This document shows, in pieces, positions 39,504-49,186 of a DNA stretch of 64,000 nt. The stretch is from assembly GCF_002140975.2 (NCBI RefSeq), contig NZ_CP147247.1, positions 2,144,501-2,208,500 on the forward strand, written 5' to 3'. The translations under genes were made by a program, and so were the position numbers. Each line of letters begins with the position of its first letter. Positions within the stretch are counted from its first letter, which is position 1. This DNA comes from Enterococcus sp. 9E7_DIV0242 (GTDB lineage: Bacteria > Bacillota > Bacilli > Lactobacillales > Enterococcaceae). Below the pieces are notes generated by a model. That model was not told the DNA's origin. It made no database searches and worked only from the letters and a program-made list of their open reading frames with translations.

Positions 39504-40715
39504 CTAAAGCAAATCAGAAAAATCTTCCTCGGTTTCTGTCTGACTATCTGCTGTTATTTCACTAACTTTAATCCCGGCGAGCGCACGAGCCATCAATCCT
39601 TCCAGATCAAGACGTGCTTCATAAGCTTGTGTCTTTTCCAGCTTTGGCCTTGTTTTTGGTTGAGGCGGTGCAAAAATCGTACAGCAATCTTCAAAAGGCT
39701 GAATTGCCAGTTCAAAGGTATCGATTCGTTCAGCAATCTCAATAATTTCATTCTTATCCATTGAAACAACAGGACGAATAATTGGTGTGCTAGTGACTTC
39801 ATTAATTGCTACCATACTTTGCAAGGTTTGAGATGCAACCTGTCCTAAAGATTCACCGTTAATAATCACCAAACCATTTCGTTGTTCTCTCAGCGCATCT
39901 GTCAAGCGAAGCATCAATCTGCGCGTCACAGTCATCAAGTATCCTTGAGGCACTACTCGTTTAATTTCTTCCTGAATTTCAGTGAATGGCACTTCGATAA
40001 ACTGAACACTTCCTGAGTATGGTGCCAGCTTTCCAGCCAAATCCTTTGCCTTTTGCAAAGCTTGTTCACTTGTATAAGGAGGGCTTGCAAAATGTACGGC
40101 TTCGACTTCAACGCCACGTTTCATAGACAAATATCCCGCTACCGGAGAATCGATACCACCGGAAAGCATCAACATACCTCTGCCACTGGTTCCTACAGGT
40201 AAGCCGCCAGCACCCAGAATTGTTTCGTAAGACAGATAGACTCCTTCTCTACGAATTTCAACGCGGATATTGATATCTGGTTTCTTCATTTGCACTTGAA
40301 TATCCGGATAGACTTCAAACACAGCTCCACCTAATTCACGATTCAACTCATTAGAATCCATCTCATATGTATGATCGGAGCGTTTCGTTGTGATCTTGAA
40401 AGTCATGCCTTCTTGATAAATAGTTTTGATAATTTCCTGTACCGCAGAACGTACAACCGAAAACTCACGATCCACACGAATACTTGGCGAAAAGCTTTGG
40501 ATGCCAAAAACCTTTTCTAGCTTAGGTATGATTTGTGTACTATCCTCACCATTTAATAATAGATGCATTCTATCGCGATCTGCATGAATCTTAATTGCCG
40601 GAAAGCTGCCTAGTGCATGCTTCACGTTTGCAGCCAACTGCATGATAAATGATTTTCTATTTTTTCCTTTGGTCGATAATTCACCATAACGAACCATTAT
40701 TTCTGTATATTTCAA
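39504..40715 (-). CDS. thiI: tRNA 4-thiouridine synthase ThiI
   Basis: Makes 4-thiouridine at tRNA position 8, using sulfur from a cysteine desulfurase. The 403-residue protein has an N-terminal ferredoxin-like/THUMP region (about 1-165), the PP-loop [13 protein letters not shown] and a C-terminal [11 protein letters not shown]. The rhodanese domain of the enteric form is absent, as in other Firmicutes, where a dedicated desulfurase is the partner. Such a gene lies next upstream. Confidence 0.95.
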   Translation of the reverse strand: MKYTEIMVRYGELSTKGKNRKSFIMQLAANVKHALGSFPAIKIHADRDRMHLLLNGEDSTQIIPKLEKVFGIQSFSPSIRVDREFSVVRSAVQEIIKTIYQEGMTFKITTKRSDHTYEMDSNELNRELGGAVFEVYPDIQVQMKKPDINIRVEIRREGVYLSYETILGAGGLPVGTSGRGMLMLSGGIDSPVAGYLSMKRGVEVEAVHFASPPYTSEQALQKAKDLAGKLAPYSGSVQFIEVPFTEIQEEIKRVVPQGYLMTVTRRLMLRLTDALREQRNGLVIINGESLGQVASQTLQSMVAINEVTSTPIIRPVVSMDKNEIIEIAERIDTFELAIQPFEDCCTIFAPPQPKTRPKLEKTQAYEARLDLEGLMARALAGIKVSEITADSQTETEEDFSDLL

Positions 40716-40847
40716 TTAGAAACCTTCTTTCAATTAATATTATTGGTCATTCTATCAGATGTACTACTATGTATAAAGAGCATAGCCACTCTAGCTCAAA
40801 CAAAAATACTTGTTGGGAGCAAATGAGTCAGCAAAGCTTCTATAGAA

Positions 40848-40890
40848 ATAAAATCCTGTTCCACTATAACATAGGAACAGGATTTTTCAA
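40848..40890 (-). terminator. Terminator after the cysteine desulfurase
   Basis: AAAATCCTGTTCC pairs with GGAACAGGATTTT around an 11-base loop. It separates the desulfurase from thiI, so thiI probably also has its own promoter. Confidence 0.75.
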
Positions 40891-40958
40891 GCTTTTGTTT
40901 TGTTCAGAAATAATGAATTGTTTATTTCATACGCAGTCATATTCTAAAATCACGTGTT

Positions 40959-42107
40959 TCAGCCATGTACCTTCGAAAACTTCTTATGCAGCTGATTGAA
41001 AATAATCATGAATTGTTCAACTTCTGCCAATGTATTGCTTTCATCCAGGCTTATGCGTACAGCTGAACTGGCTTCTGCTTCCGATACTTTCATTGCGTGT
41101 AATGTGCTGCCAACAGTCTTCTTTCGACTAGAACAGGCGCTAGTTGTCGAAATGAAAATCTGCTTTTCTTCCAACGCATGAACCATCACCTCTCCACGAA
41201 TTCCAGGTAAGGCGAAGCAAACAATATGCGGTGCAAAATCCGCAGCACATTCAGAAAACAGGCGAACATTCGCAAAGCCAGCTAGCTCTTCGATCAGATA
41301 ATTCCGAAGTTGCACAACACGACCTTCACGTTCCTGTGTTTTCTCCAGATAAAGCCGAAGCGCTCGTGCTGTTGCTACGATCCCCGCAATATTCTCTGTT
41401 CCACTACGTTGGTTCTCTTCCTGTCCACCACCAGTCAATAGTGGCGCCAACTTGCGCCCCTTTTTCCAATAAATGAAGCCCACACCTTTTGGTCCATGAA
41501 ATTTATGAGCTGAAAATACCGCAAAATCTACACGTGGTGTCAGCCAGTCCTCTTTCGCTACTTTACCAATGGCCTGTACTGCATCTACGTGGAAATGAAT
41601 CGTCGGAAATTCTTCCAGTAGCTCACTGATTTTTTTTATCGGCTGCATTGTACCAATTTCATTATTGACAGCCATCACAGAAACTAAAATCGTGTCTTTT
41701 CGAATCAGCTTGCGCAACTCGTCTACTTGAACAACTCCTCGATTATCTACAGGTAAAATAGACAGCTCAAAGCCTAATTTTTCCAGTTGAGCGGCCGTTT
41801 CTGAAACAGCTGGATGCTCAACACTTGAGATAATGATGTGTCTGCCAAATGCTTGTTTTTCAATAGCTGTACCCTTCATGATCCAATTATCGCCCTCAGT
41901 TCCTCCAGAGGTAAAAAAGATTTCTCCTGTCTCAACAGACAATAGCTCAGCTATCTGCTTTCTTGCTTGCTCCAATAAGCGATGTGCCTGGTTTCCCAAA
42001 TCATGAAGACTTGAGGGATTACCGATGATTCGCTGACTGGTTTTTATGTAAGTATCCAGTACTTGCGGATAAATAGGAGTTGTTGCACTATTATCAAAAT
42101 AAATCAT
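40959..42107 (-). CDS. Cysteine desulfurase (NifS/NifZ-like)
   Basis: A PLP enzyme that takes sulfur from cysteine. The 382-residue protein has the PLP lysine in FSAHKFHGPKG and the active cysteine in TSACSSRKK. Linkage to thiI matches Bacillus NifZ, the ThiI-specific desulfurase, rather than the SufS or IscS of cluster assembly. It lies between ezrA and thiI, all on the minus strand with terminators between them. Confidence 0.92.
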   Translation of the reverse strand: MIYFDNSATTPIYPQVLDTYIKTSQRIIGNPSSLHDLGNQAHRLLEQARKQIAELLSVETGEIFFTSGGTEGDNWIMKGTAIEKQAFGRHIIISSVEHPAVSETAAQLEKLGFELSILPVDNRGVVQVDELRKLIRKDTILVSVMAVNNEIGTMQPIKKISELLEEFPTIHFHVDAVQAIGKVAKEDWLTPRVDFAVFSAHKFHGPKGVGFIYWKKGRKLAPLLTGGGQEENQRSGTENIAGIVATARALRLYLEKTQEREGRVVQLRNYLIEELAGFANVRLFSECAADFAPHIVCFALPGIRGEVMVHALEEKQIFISTTSACSSRKKTVGSTLHAMKVSEAEASSAVRISLDESNTLAEVEQFMIIFNQLHKKFSKVHG

Positions 42108-42231
42108 TCTATGTCCTTCTTCCCAAAAAATTCTTTACTATTATATCCTTTTTCCTATGCCTCTTCAATCAATCGCCATTAGAAAGCAACCACTTATTAA
42201 CCAATCCTATCTCTAGTAATTAGGATCAAAG

Positions 42232-42268
42232 AAAAACAGAGCAGCATATTCAAGCTACTCTGTTTTGA
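42232..42268 (-). terminator. ezrA terminator
   Basis: AAAACAGAGTAGC pairs with GCTGCTCTGTTTT on the minus strand and is followed by T residues. Confidence 0.82.
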
Positions 42269-43990
42269 CTATACTGCGTCTAAGTTTTTGAAATAGATAT
42301 TCTCGATTCGTCTAAAGGCACCTGGTTCTACTCGTTCAAGTGCTGTGCCGATGACATCCAGCGCATCTTGATAGCGGTATTCTTTAGAAAACAGATCCAA
42401 TGTTTTTTCCATCGCCTGACTAATTGCTTCATTCGTATGGCGGTAACGGTTGGCATACTGCATCATTTGCTCTGTCAAAGCTGCTGAGTTAACCAGATCA
42501 TTGGTTTTCTTATCTAACAGCTCCAAATCTTCTTCACAAAGATCAGCAAGCTTATTGATTTCATCAATGTTGATACGAATACGATTTAATGCTTTACTCA
42601 ATTCTTCAATACGATCAGTCGCTACAAAGAAGAATTCCAGATAGGTTGTTGGCAACCCCGGCAGACGTTTCTTCTCTACAAAACGCTTCAAGTTACGCAA
42701 ACGAAATTCGAATTGATCTACTTTATCTTGTGCTTCTTTTTCGCCTTTACGCAATTCTTTCAATGACATGTCGATTTCCATTTGCTGATTTTCGATATCA
42801 GCAAGAACACGGTAACAGTCTTTGAAAAATACTTGTACTTCTGAATAAGGTACTGTATGCTCAGCCATCTTCGGCTCATAATCTTCATAACGACGAATCA
42901 GTTCTTCAATCTCAGATTGGAACCCTCTTGAACGACCAAGCTCATTGTGATTCAAGGTATAGCTTTGAGACGTATGATCCAATTCAATCATCAACTGACG
43001 ATTGTTTCTAAGAACGTGTGCAATGTAATCACCAATTGTTTTATGGTTATTCACTACATATTTTTTAGAGTTGATTTCTTTTTCCATTACTTCATACAGT
43101 GCATCAATTGCTGCAGCTGTATCTCTATTCGCAACTTCCACAGCAGCAACTTCTGCTTTTTCCAAATCAACCGTCGAATTCTTCACGCGTTTCTTCACAC
43201 GATTCAATTCTTCTTCAAAATTTTGTTCCGGGAAGACAAAGTGATCTTCTCTTAAACGCTTGTACCCTTCTTCGATTTCCTTGATTTGATCAGGGAACAC
43301 TCTACTAAGCTCATCGTGTAAAGGCGGAATGCGTTTCATCACGTCGTCAAGCTCATACGTATGACGTTCTGCACTTTCCAATACCTCTCTGGCTTCCACA
43401 GGGTCACCGGAAGTATTCAATGTAACAAATTGCGTGAATTCGATTTCGATATTTTTCACTTGCTTTTGTAATTCAGAATAAGCTGGACCAAATCCATCCT
43501 TTTCCTCTTGAAGCAAGCCACTGATTTCTTCATAAATGTCCAATGCTTTTTGAACTTCCAGTGAATTACGTCCTTCACTATCATTTAGTTCTTTCAAGCC
43601 TCTACGGATTTCTTCAACTTCTGATTCCATCTCATCCATCGTTTGCTCGGCTTCCGCCACTGCTCGTTTTGCCTTCATATAACGGAAAGAATCATTCAAC
43701 TCTTCAACTTCAAAAATTTGGCTTTCCAGCTCTGCAAATGAACGAGTCGAAATATCTGCCCAACGCTGATTCCACTCTCGGAACGTATTCTGGCTTTGAC
43801 CGACCATATGCATCTTTTTGATTTCATCTACTTCTTCAATCACAGGCAAATCGAATAGCTCTTCTTTTCTTTTCTCAAGAACCTTGAGCTTAGATTGATT
43901 TTGCCTCCGCATAAAATGACCAATCAGGTATAAGATAGCCGCAACGATGATTATCACTAGAACCACGATAATAATCAAATTGTTCTTCAT
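42269..43990 (-). CDS. ezrA: Septation ring formation regulator EzrA
   Basis: A 573-residue division protein that modulates FtsZ rings. An N-terminal transmembrane helix (about 4-26) leads into a long coiled-coil, spectrin-like cytosolic body, rich in Glu, Lys and Leu, to the C-terminus. GGAGGAAAC precedes the ATG. The ezrA-desulfurase-thiI order is conserved among Bacilli. Confidence 0.95.
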   Translation of the reverse strand: MKNNLIIIVVLVIIIVAAILYLIGHFMRRQNQSKLKVLEKRKEELFDLPVIEEVDEIKKMHMVGQSQNTFREWNQRWADISTRSFAELESQIFEVEELNDSFRYMKAKRAVAEAEQTMDEMESEVEEIRRGLKELNDSEGRNSLEVQKALDIYEEISGLLQEEKDGFGPAYSELQKQVKNIEIEFTQFVTLNTSGDPVEAREVLESAERHTYELDDVMKRIPPLHDELSRVFPDQIKEIEEGYKRLREDHFVFPEQNFEEELNRVKKRVKNSTVDLEKAEVAAVEVANRDTAAAIDALYEVMEKEINSKKYVVNNHKTIGDYIAHVLRNNRQLMIELDHTSQSYTLNHNELGRSRGFQSEIEELIRRYEDYEPKMAEHTVPYSEVQVFFKDCYRVLADIENQQMEIDMSLKELRKGEKEAQDKVDQFEFRLRNLKRFVEKKRLPGLPTTYLEFFFVATDRIEELSKALNRIRINIDEINKLADLCEEDLELLDKKTNDLVNSAALTEQMMQYANRYRHTNEAISQAMEKTLDLFSKEYRYQDALDVIGTALERVEPGAFRRIENIYFKNLDAV

Positions 43991-44490
43991 TAATGTTTCC
44001 TCCGTTTACTCAGCATTCTATAATAGGAATAGGCAGCTCTCTCAATGAATAATTGCTTGATTACTATTTGAAAGACTGGGACAAATTCTTTATCATTCTC
44101 GTCAAAAAGACAACCGTAGAGAATTATATCACAAAGCGGCTCTTCAAGCACTAATTTAATGAGGAAATAACAAAAATCTTTCTGTTGCCCTCTTCCTCTT
44201 AAGAGTCTCTTAAGCTTTGTATATTCTAGTCGTAAAATAATTCCATTGCTTCCAGTTTATCAAAATTTTGGATAAAAATGAAGTGATTTATTTAATACTT
44301 GAAAAAAGAGACAGAAAAGTCCTTTTTCCTGTTGCTTTTCAATAAAAATTTCGGTATTCTTTATACACCAATATTACAGAACAATGAGAACGAAGCTCTT
44401 TATATTTTAATCAAAAAATTAGAAAGTATTGCCTCATAAAAAAATTTGTTAACTAACTGCGTATGCCAGATCAGAAAGCGGTGGAAGAAA
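43991..44490 (+). other. Divergent ezrA/RidA-like intergenic region
   Basis: A spacer of about 500 bases. The perfect palindrome CTTAAGAG-T-CTCTTAAG lies at 44198-44214 and could be an operator. No promoter match was strong enough to assign, and no RNA family was recognised. Confidence 0.35.
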
Positions 44491-44862
44491 TTGAGTCAGA
44501 TTGATAGAAAAGATATAAATGAAGATTGGGCACACACAGGTGTTGCTAAAGCCGGTGATTTTGTCTTTACAAGCTACTGTGTTGGACCTATCGGCGAATC
44601 CATAGAAAATCAAATAGCTGGGGCTTTTGATATGTTAGAAGAACGCTTAAATATGTTCGGCCTAACTATTGACTCTGTGGTTAAAATCGAAGCACTCTTT
44701 AGAGATATTTGGGACATTCCGGTTTTAGAAAAAATACTAAAAGAACGATTTAAAGAAAAAAACTATCCCGTAAGGAAGTCTATTCAAACAGAGTTTGCTC
44801 ACAAAGGTGGAAGCAACGGTATGCTATTTCAGCTGGACGCAATCGCATATGCTGGCAAATGA
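44491..44862 (+). CDS. RidA/YjgF-family protein
   Basis: A 123-residue chorismate mutase-like-fold protein of the RidA family (WAHTGVAKAGDFVFTSYCVGP; MLEERLNMFGLTIDSVVKIEALFRD; AIAYAGK). RidA proteins deaminate reactive enamines/imines; the arginine that binds the substrate is in the family, but I cannot confirm activity. The frame opens at ATG 44446, but GGTGG six bases before TTG 44491 suggests that start. Its TGA overlaps the ATGA that opens the first unit of the repeat array before aspartokinase. Confidence 0.72.
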   Translation: MSQIDRKDINEDWAHTGVAKAGDFVFTSYCVGPIGESIENQIAGAFDMLEERLNMFGLTIDSVVKIEALFRDIWDIPVLEKILKERFKEKNYPVRKSIQTEFAHKGGSNGMLFQLDAIAYAGK

Positions 44863-45443
44863 AGAATACCAACAATTACTTGCCCAGTTTCGTCAATAAC
44901 TAAAAGGCGAATCGCAGTCCTTACTTCTTTTAGAAACAAGGGAATGAGAATAACCGACCCAAAAATGAAGAATTCAAGCAATTACTTGACTGTTTTCCTC
45001 TACAAATATAAAGGAGTGCCATTTCCCTTTCTTCAAGTTTTCTAGGGAAATGGACAACGGACCTCTAGAATGTAGGAACTGACCAATTATTTGGACAGTT
45101 TCCTCAACAATACAAAGGAGTACCATTATTCTAGTGTAGGAACCTCTAGAGATAATGGATAACGGACCATAAAAATGAAGATTTCAGGCAAATGCTTGAC
45201 TGAAATCCTCTACAAATATAAAGGAGTGCCATTTCCCTTTCTTCAAGTTTTCTAGGGAAATGGACAACGGACCTCTAGAATGTAGGAACTGACCAATTAC
45301 TTGGACAGTTTCCTCAACAATACAAAGGGGTACCATTATTCTAGTGTAGGAACCTCTAGAGATAATGGATAACGGACCATAAAATGAAGATTTCAGGCAA
45401 TTACTTGACTGAAATCCTCTACAAATATAAAGGAGTGGAATTT
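44859..45443 (+). repeat. Tandem array of structured units in the aspartokinase leader
   Basis: Units run 44859-44960 (degenerate), A1 44965-45063, B1 45064-45168, A2 45175-45273, B2 45274-45378 and A3 45384-45443 (truncated by the gene start). An A+B pair repeats with a period of 210 then 209 bases, nearly identical. Each full unit has a first hairpin (GATTTCAG/CTGAAATC in A2 and A3; GGAACTG/CAGTTTCC in B). Next is CCTC..AAAGGAG, in which TCCT can pair with AGGA. Then comes a second strong hairpin (CCATTTCCC/GGGAAATGG in A; CCATTAT..CTAG/CTAG..ATAATGG in B), and last GGAYAACGGACC. Differing arm sequences that still pair suggest selected RNA structure. No known riboswitch motif was recognised. 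Confidence 0.8.
45384..45443 (+). promoter_or_regulatory. Final array unit that supplies the lysC ribosome binding site
   Basis: Carries the GATTTCAG/CTGAAATC hairpin and AAAGGAG at 45429-45435, eight bases before GTG 45444. An ATG at 45384 is in frame with lysC through the unit, so a 20-residue N-terminal extension could be made. Confidence 0.65.
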
Positions 45444-46808
45444 GTGAAAGTTATTAAGTTTGGCGGGAGCTCTTTGGCTTCAGCGCAGCAGCTGCAGAAA
45501 GTGTTTCAAATCGTGAAAGATGACGCAACGCGAAAGTTCGTCGTTGTTTCCGCTCCTGGTAAGCGTTCAGATGCAGATATCAAAGTAACAGATTTACTGA
45601 TCAGCTATCATGAAAAGTACCTAAAAGACGAAGACACAACAGCGCTCGTTGAACAAATCGTTGCACGATATGAAACTATTATGGATGAGCTTTCGATGGA
45701 TAAAACGATTTTGGCGGATATTCGCCGATCAGTAGAAGCATTGGCTCAGCTACCAAAAGAAAATAATCCACATTTGTTTGATGCTTTCTTAGCAAGTGGA
45801 GAAAATAATAACGCCAAGCTAGTTGCTTCGTTCTTCAAGGAACAAGGCTTGCCTGCTGTCTATAAAAATCCACTTGATCTGGGAATTATTGTTTCAGATG
45901 AACCTGGAAATGCGCGGATTTTACCATCCTCTTATGACAAAATCGGCAGATTTAGAGAAACAGAAGAAATTTTTGTTATCCCAGGCTTCTTTGGTTATAC
46001 AGAAGCCGGCGACATTTGTACCTTTTCACGTGGTGGCTCAGATATTACAGGTTCGATTGTTGCTGCCGGCGTTCAAGCAGATCAATATGAAAACTTCACG
46101 GATGTTGATGGAATTTTTGTGGCCCATCCAGGTATTGTTCGACAGCCAAAAACGATTAAGGAATTGACCTATCGCGAAATGCGAGAATTGGCTTATGCTG
46201 GCTTTGCTGTGTTACATGATGAGGCTTTAATGCCTGCCTATAAGGCTCACATCCCTGTAGTTATCAAGAATACCAATAATCCGACCCATCCAGGAACCTT
46301 AATCACAACTAAACGTGAAGCAGATGAGGGACCGGTTGTAGGAATTGCCAGTGATCAAAATTTTGCTACTATTTATATCAGTAAATATTTGATGAATAGA
46401 GAGCTCGGCTTCGGGCGCAAGGTATTACAAATTCTGGAGAACTTGGGACTGAGCTATGAGCATATGCCTTCCGGAATCGATGACATTTCTATTGTTCTGC
46501 GAGAACGACAGCTGACTCCGGAAATTGAAGAGCGTCTAATTCAGGAATTGGAGCATGAACTGAAGCCAGATGAATTAAGAATCACACATGGACTTTCCAT
46601 GATCATGATCGTAGGAGAGGGTATGCAACGTAGAATCGGGGTAACGGCAGATAGTACCGCAGCTCTGGCAAAACACAAAATCAACCTGGAAATGATCAAC
46701 CAAGGTTCATCTGAGGTCAGTATCATGTTTGGTATTCGTGGTGAAGAAGAAAAGGATGCGATTCGTGCTCTTTACGATACATTCTTTGGCGAGCAAACCG
46801 AGGGATAA
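45444..46808 (+). CDS. lysC: Aspartate kinase
   Basis: Phosphorylates aspartate, the first step to lysine, threonine, methionine and diaminopimelate. The 454-residue protein has the catalytic KFGGSSLAS start, the GRGGSD-type site as SRGGSDITG and two C-terminal ACT modules (about residues 300-454). This is the monofunctional class III-like form. GTG 45444 is preceded by AAAGGAG; the frame also opens at ATG 45384 in the last array unit. Feedback may act both through the ACT domains and through the leader array, the latter by inference. Confidence 0.93.
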   Translation: MKVIKFGGSSLASAQQLQKVFQIVKDDATRKFVVVSAPGKRSDADIKVTDLLISYHEKYLKDEDTTALVEQIVARYETIMDELSMDKTILADIRRSVEALAQLPKENNPHLFDAFLASGENNNAKLVASFFKEQGLPAVYKNPLDLGIIVSDEPGNARILPSSYDKIGRFRETEEIFVIPGFFGYTEAGDICTFSRGGSDITGSIVAAGVQADQYENFTDVDGIFVAHPGIVRQPKTIKELTYREMRELAYAGFAVLHDEALMPAYKAHIPVVIKNTNNPTHPGTLITTKREADEGPVVGIASDQNFATIYISKYLMNRELGFGRKVLQILENLGLSYEHMPSGIDDISIVLRERQLTPEIEERLIQELEHELKPDELRITHGLSMIMIVGEGMQRRIGVTADSTAALAKHKINLEMINQGSSEVSIMFGIRGEEEKDAIRALYDTFFGEQTEG

Positions 46809-46830
46809 AATGTTATTGATATTAACAGTA

Positions 46831-46885
46831 AAAGACAACAATCTTAGAATCATTCGACTCTAAGATTGTTATCTTTTCTTTTTCT
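46831..46885. terminator. Bidirectional terminator after lysC
   Basis: AACAATCTTAGA pairs with TCTAAGATTGTT around a nine-base loop, with T residues on the plus side. It overlaps the last codons of the minus-strand gene. Confidence 0.85.
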
Positions 46886-47381
46886 GACGCTCTAGCTCTG
46901 CCTTGAGCTTCGGTTCAGGTGCATATTTTTCTTCCCAATCATCAGGCTTCAATACTTTATGTGTTACTTCATGGTATCGCGGTTTGCCATCTGGAAAAAG
47001 CTTGCCCATGTTCGCTTCGTGAACGATAGTGAATAGTTCCGTCGGATCAACACCTAACAACGAAAATGACCCATACGTAAAATAAAGCAAGTCAATCAAT
47101 GCGTCTACTTGATCGACTAAGGGGTCTTCAACGACCTTTTCCTTTTGCTTCATCTTTTCTTCTGCACTATCCACATCTGTTTTTAACTGCTCAACGAGTG
47201 TATGAAACAAGGTCTGATCATTCCCCGCAGCAGCATATAAAAACTCAACGAGTTCCTCCGCCTTGAAGCCTGCACGAGCAGAAGCTTCCTTGCTGCTGAA
47301 AGCTTTCGGTGTTTCCGGACGCCTATTATCGAAGGTTTGATGGAAGAGCTCCGTTTTTTCATAAGGATTATCGATTTTCAT
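46869..47381 (-). CDS. MazG-like/PRA-PH-type nucleotide pyrophosphohydrolase-like protein
   Basis: A 170-residue all-alpha protein with acidic pairs typical of the MazG/phosphoribosyl-ATP pyrophosphohydrolase fold (KAEELVEFLYAA; DQVDALIDLLYFTYGSF). It likely hydrolyses a nucleoside triphosphate or a similar diphosphate, substrate unknown. The start overlaps the HAD gene end by 14 bases, and the last gene of the operon runs into a shared terminator. Confidence 0.75.
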   Translation of the reverse strand: MKIDNPYEKTELFHQTFDNRRPETPKAFSSKEASARAGFKAEELVEFLYAAAGNDQTLFHTLVEQLKTDVDSAEEKMKQKEKVVEDPLVDQVDALIDLLYFTYGSFSLLGVDPTELFTIVHEANMGKLFPDGKPRYHEVTHKVLKPDDWEEKYAPEPKLKAELERQKKKR

Positions 47382-48228
47382 AAGAAACCTCCCTGATTAT
47401 ATCGTAATGTACCAACGCATGATAGATGCCATGGTCTTCATTGGATTTCGTGACATAGTCTGCAGCCTTCTTCACTCCAGAAGGAGCGTTTCCCATTGCC
47501 ACACCGATTCCAGCTCCCGCTAGCATTTCAACGTCATTCCAGTTATCACCAAAAACCATGACTTCATCCAAGCTCAATTGAAAATGCTCGATACATTTTT
47601 GAATGCCTCGTAGCTTTGAACCACCTTTCGGAATAATATCTACTACATATGGATTAGAGCGTGTCATGGTACAATTCGGTAGTTCCTTCATAAGAAATTC
47701 TTTTTCCTCCACGGGACTGAGTAACACACATTGATAAATATCCTCTCCAAGGATGTTTAACTCATGGTAACGGCATTCTTCTTTTCTTGGGCGATATTTG
47801 ATAAGAAAATTTTTGACAAAAGCAACAGGAAACCATTTTGGTAGAAAGCGTGCTAATTTTTTGGCTTTGGTATTTTGTCCAAACTTCATCAAAGAGCTGC
47901 CCTCCATCCTAGTCCGACCACCAAACATCATTTGTCGATGCCCCTTGTCTGCAAAGTCCACAATTCGCTCTAAGGTTTCTTCAGAAAATGCCTGTGCATG
48001 AAGTGTCTCTTCTTTCGTATAAACCAGTTGTCCGTTATATGTCACAAAGACATCCAAATTCAGTGCATCAATTTGCTCTGTCAGATGGATTGGACCTCGC
48101 CCAGTTGCAACACCGCAAATGATCCCCTGTTTCTGAGCCGCATGAATTGCTTCTCTGGTAGAGTCCAATGCACGTGCATGCTTATTTACTAATGTCCCAT
48201 CAATATCAAATAAAATCATTTTTATCAT
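47368..48228 (-). CDS. Cof-type HAD-IIB hydrolase
   Basis: A 286-residue sugar-phosphatase-like protein with motif I LFDIDGTLVNKH, a large type IIB cap in the middle and motif IV VMVFGDNWNDVEMLAGAGIGVAMGNA (split here across the conserved GDNWND core). Substrate unknown. It lies eight bases after the DUF72 gene and overlaps the next gene, so the three are one operon. Confidence 0.88.
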   Translation of the reverse strand: MIKMILFDIDGTLVNKHARALDSTREAIHAAQKQGIICGVATGRGPIHLTEQIDALNLDVFVTYNGQLVYTKEETLHAQAFSEETLERIVDFADKGHRQMMFGGRTRMEGSSLMKFGQNTKAKKLARFLPKWFPVAFVKNFLIKYRPRKEECRYHELNILGEDIYQCVLLSPVEEKEFLMKELPNCTMTRSNPYVVDIIPKGGSKLRGIQKCIEHFQLSLDEVMVFGDNWNDVEMLAGAGIGVAMGNAPSGVKKAADYVTKSNEDHGIYHALVHYDIIREVSYENR

Positions 48229-48236
48229 AAATCACC

Positions 48237-49070
48237 TTAAAATAAACCCATTTGTTTCGGATTCAAATTTTCATAGTCTAATTTTAGTCTTGTCTTCATA
48301 TCTAACGCATTGCCCGCCGCATCCCCACCGGAATTATTGTTAAAAATAATACCTATTTCTTTTGATTTCTCAGCGATATGTTCAACCGCTTGACTCAATT
48401 CATCGATTTCCATTTGATTATAGCGATACAAGGTCCGTTTTTTCCGCCACTCCTTATCATTCGCCATCCAGCCCGCTGCATTTCGGCCATGAAAACGGAA
48501 CAATGTAAACTCTTCATTCGTCGCAAATGGATAGAAAGGAACAGGATTTAATGGGATTTGGGGTTCATCGACAATCACTAGCGAAAATTTCTGTTGCTTC
48601 ATGAAACCTAAGGTCTGCTTTATCCGTTCCGGTTGATACCACGTGCTATTTCTCAGCTCTACAGCTATCGGATAAGTTCCAAACCACGTACGTATTTTAC
48701 TTAGATAATCGACATGCTCCTTTGTACAGCTAAAGCTTCCGGAAAACTGGACTAAAAAGGCAAAAAGCTTACCGCTTTGAATTAGAGGCTCCATGCTATG
48801 AAGAAATGCCTGCATCATCTCCTCTTCGCTTTGGTAGTAGGTCTCCCAGTCGCCCTGACAGCTGATGCCGCTATATACTTTAATTACAAAACGAAAATTA
48901 CTTGGAACAGCATCTACCCAATTTTTGACGGATTCCTGTTTTGGGATACCATAATAAGCCGTATCCATCTCGACCAGAGGCAAATGGCCCGCATATTCAT
49001 ACAGTGTGGTTCGCTTTTTTCCTGTTAAGGTCTCGTGCTCATTAAACGAGGTAAGCCCTATACGGATCAT
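48237..49070 (-). CDS. DUF72 family TIM-barrel protein (YecE-like)
   Basis: A 277-residue DUF72 protein, with a TIM-barrel pattern (LVEMDTAYYGIPKQESVKNW; FLVQFSGSFSCTKEHVDYL; AVELRNSTWY; FRFHGRNAAGW; IIFNNNSGGDAAGNA). Biochemical role unknown, with a resemblance to endonuclease IV-like folds noted for the family. First gene of a three-gene operon with hydrolases. Confidence 0.85.
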   Translation of the reverse strand: MIRIGLTSFNEHETLTGKKRTTLYEYAGHLPLVEMDTAYYGIPKQESVKNWVDAVPSNFRFVIKVYSGISCQGDWETYYQSEEEMMQAFLHSMEPLIQSGKLFAFLVQFSGSFSCTKEHVDYLSKIRTWFGTYPIAVELRNSTWYQPERIKQTLGFMKQQKFSLVIVDEPQIPLNPVPFYPFATNEEFTLFRFHGRNAAGWMANDKEWRKKRTLYRYNQMEIDELSQAVEHIAEKSKEIGIIFNNNSGGDAAGNALDMKTRLKLDYENLNPKQMGLF

Positions 49071-49186
49071 CCTACTCGCTCCTTTTCATTCATCGTTATA
49101 TTCTATTATCCTACACAAAATAGTAGAAAATGAAAACCTGTACACTGCGAGAAAAATGAACCCGCTCCTTTTACGCATCAAAAAAT

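Noticed and set aside
44859..45443. Lysine (L-box) riboswitch or T-box before aspartokinase
   Set aside because: Neither the conserved L-box core nor the T-box AGGGTGGNACCGCG sequence is present; the array has a different, repeated architecture.
44859..45443. CRISPR array
   Set aside because: Units of about 100 bases contain internal hairpins and repeat whole, with no unique spacers of constant length and no cas genes.
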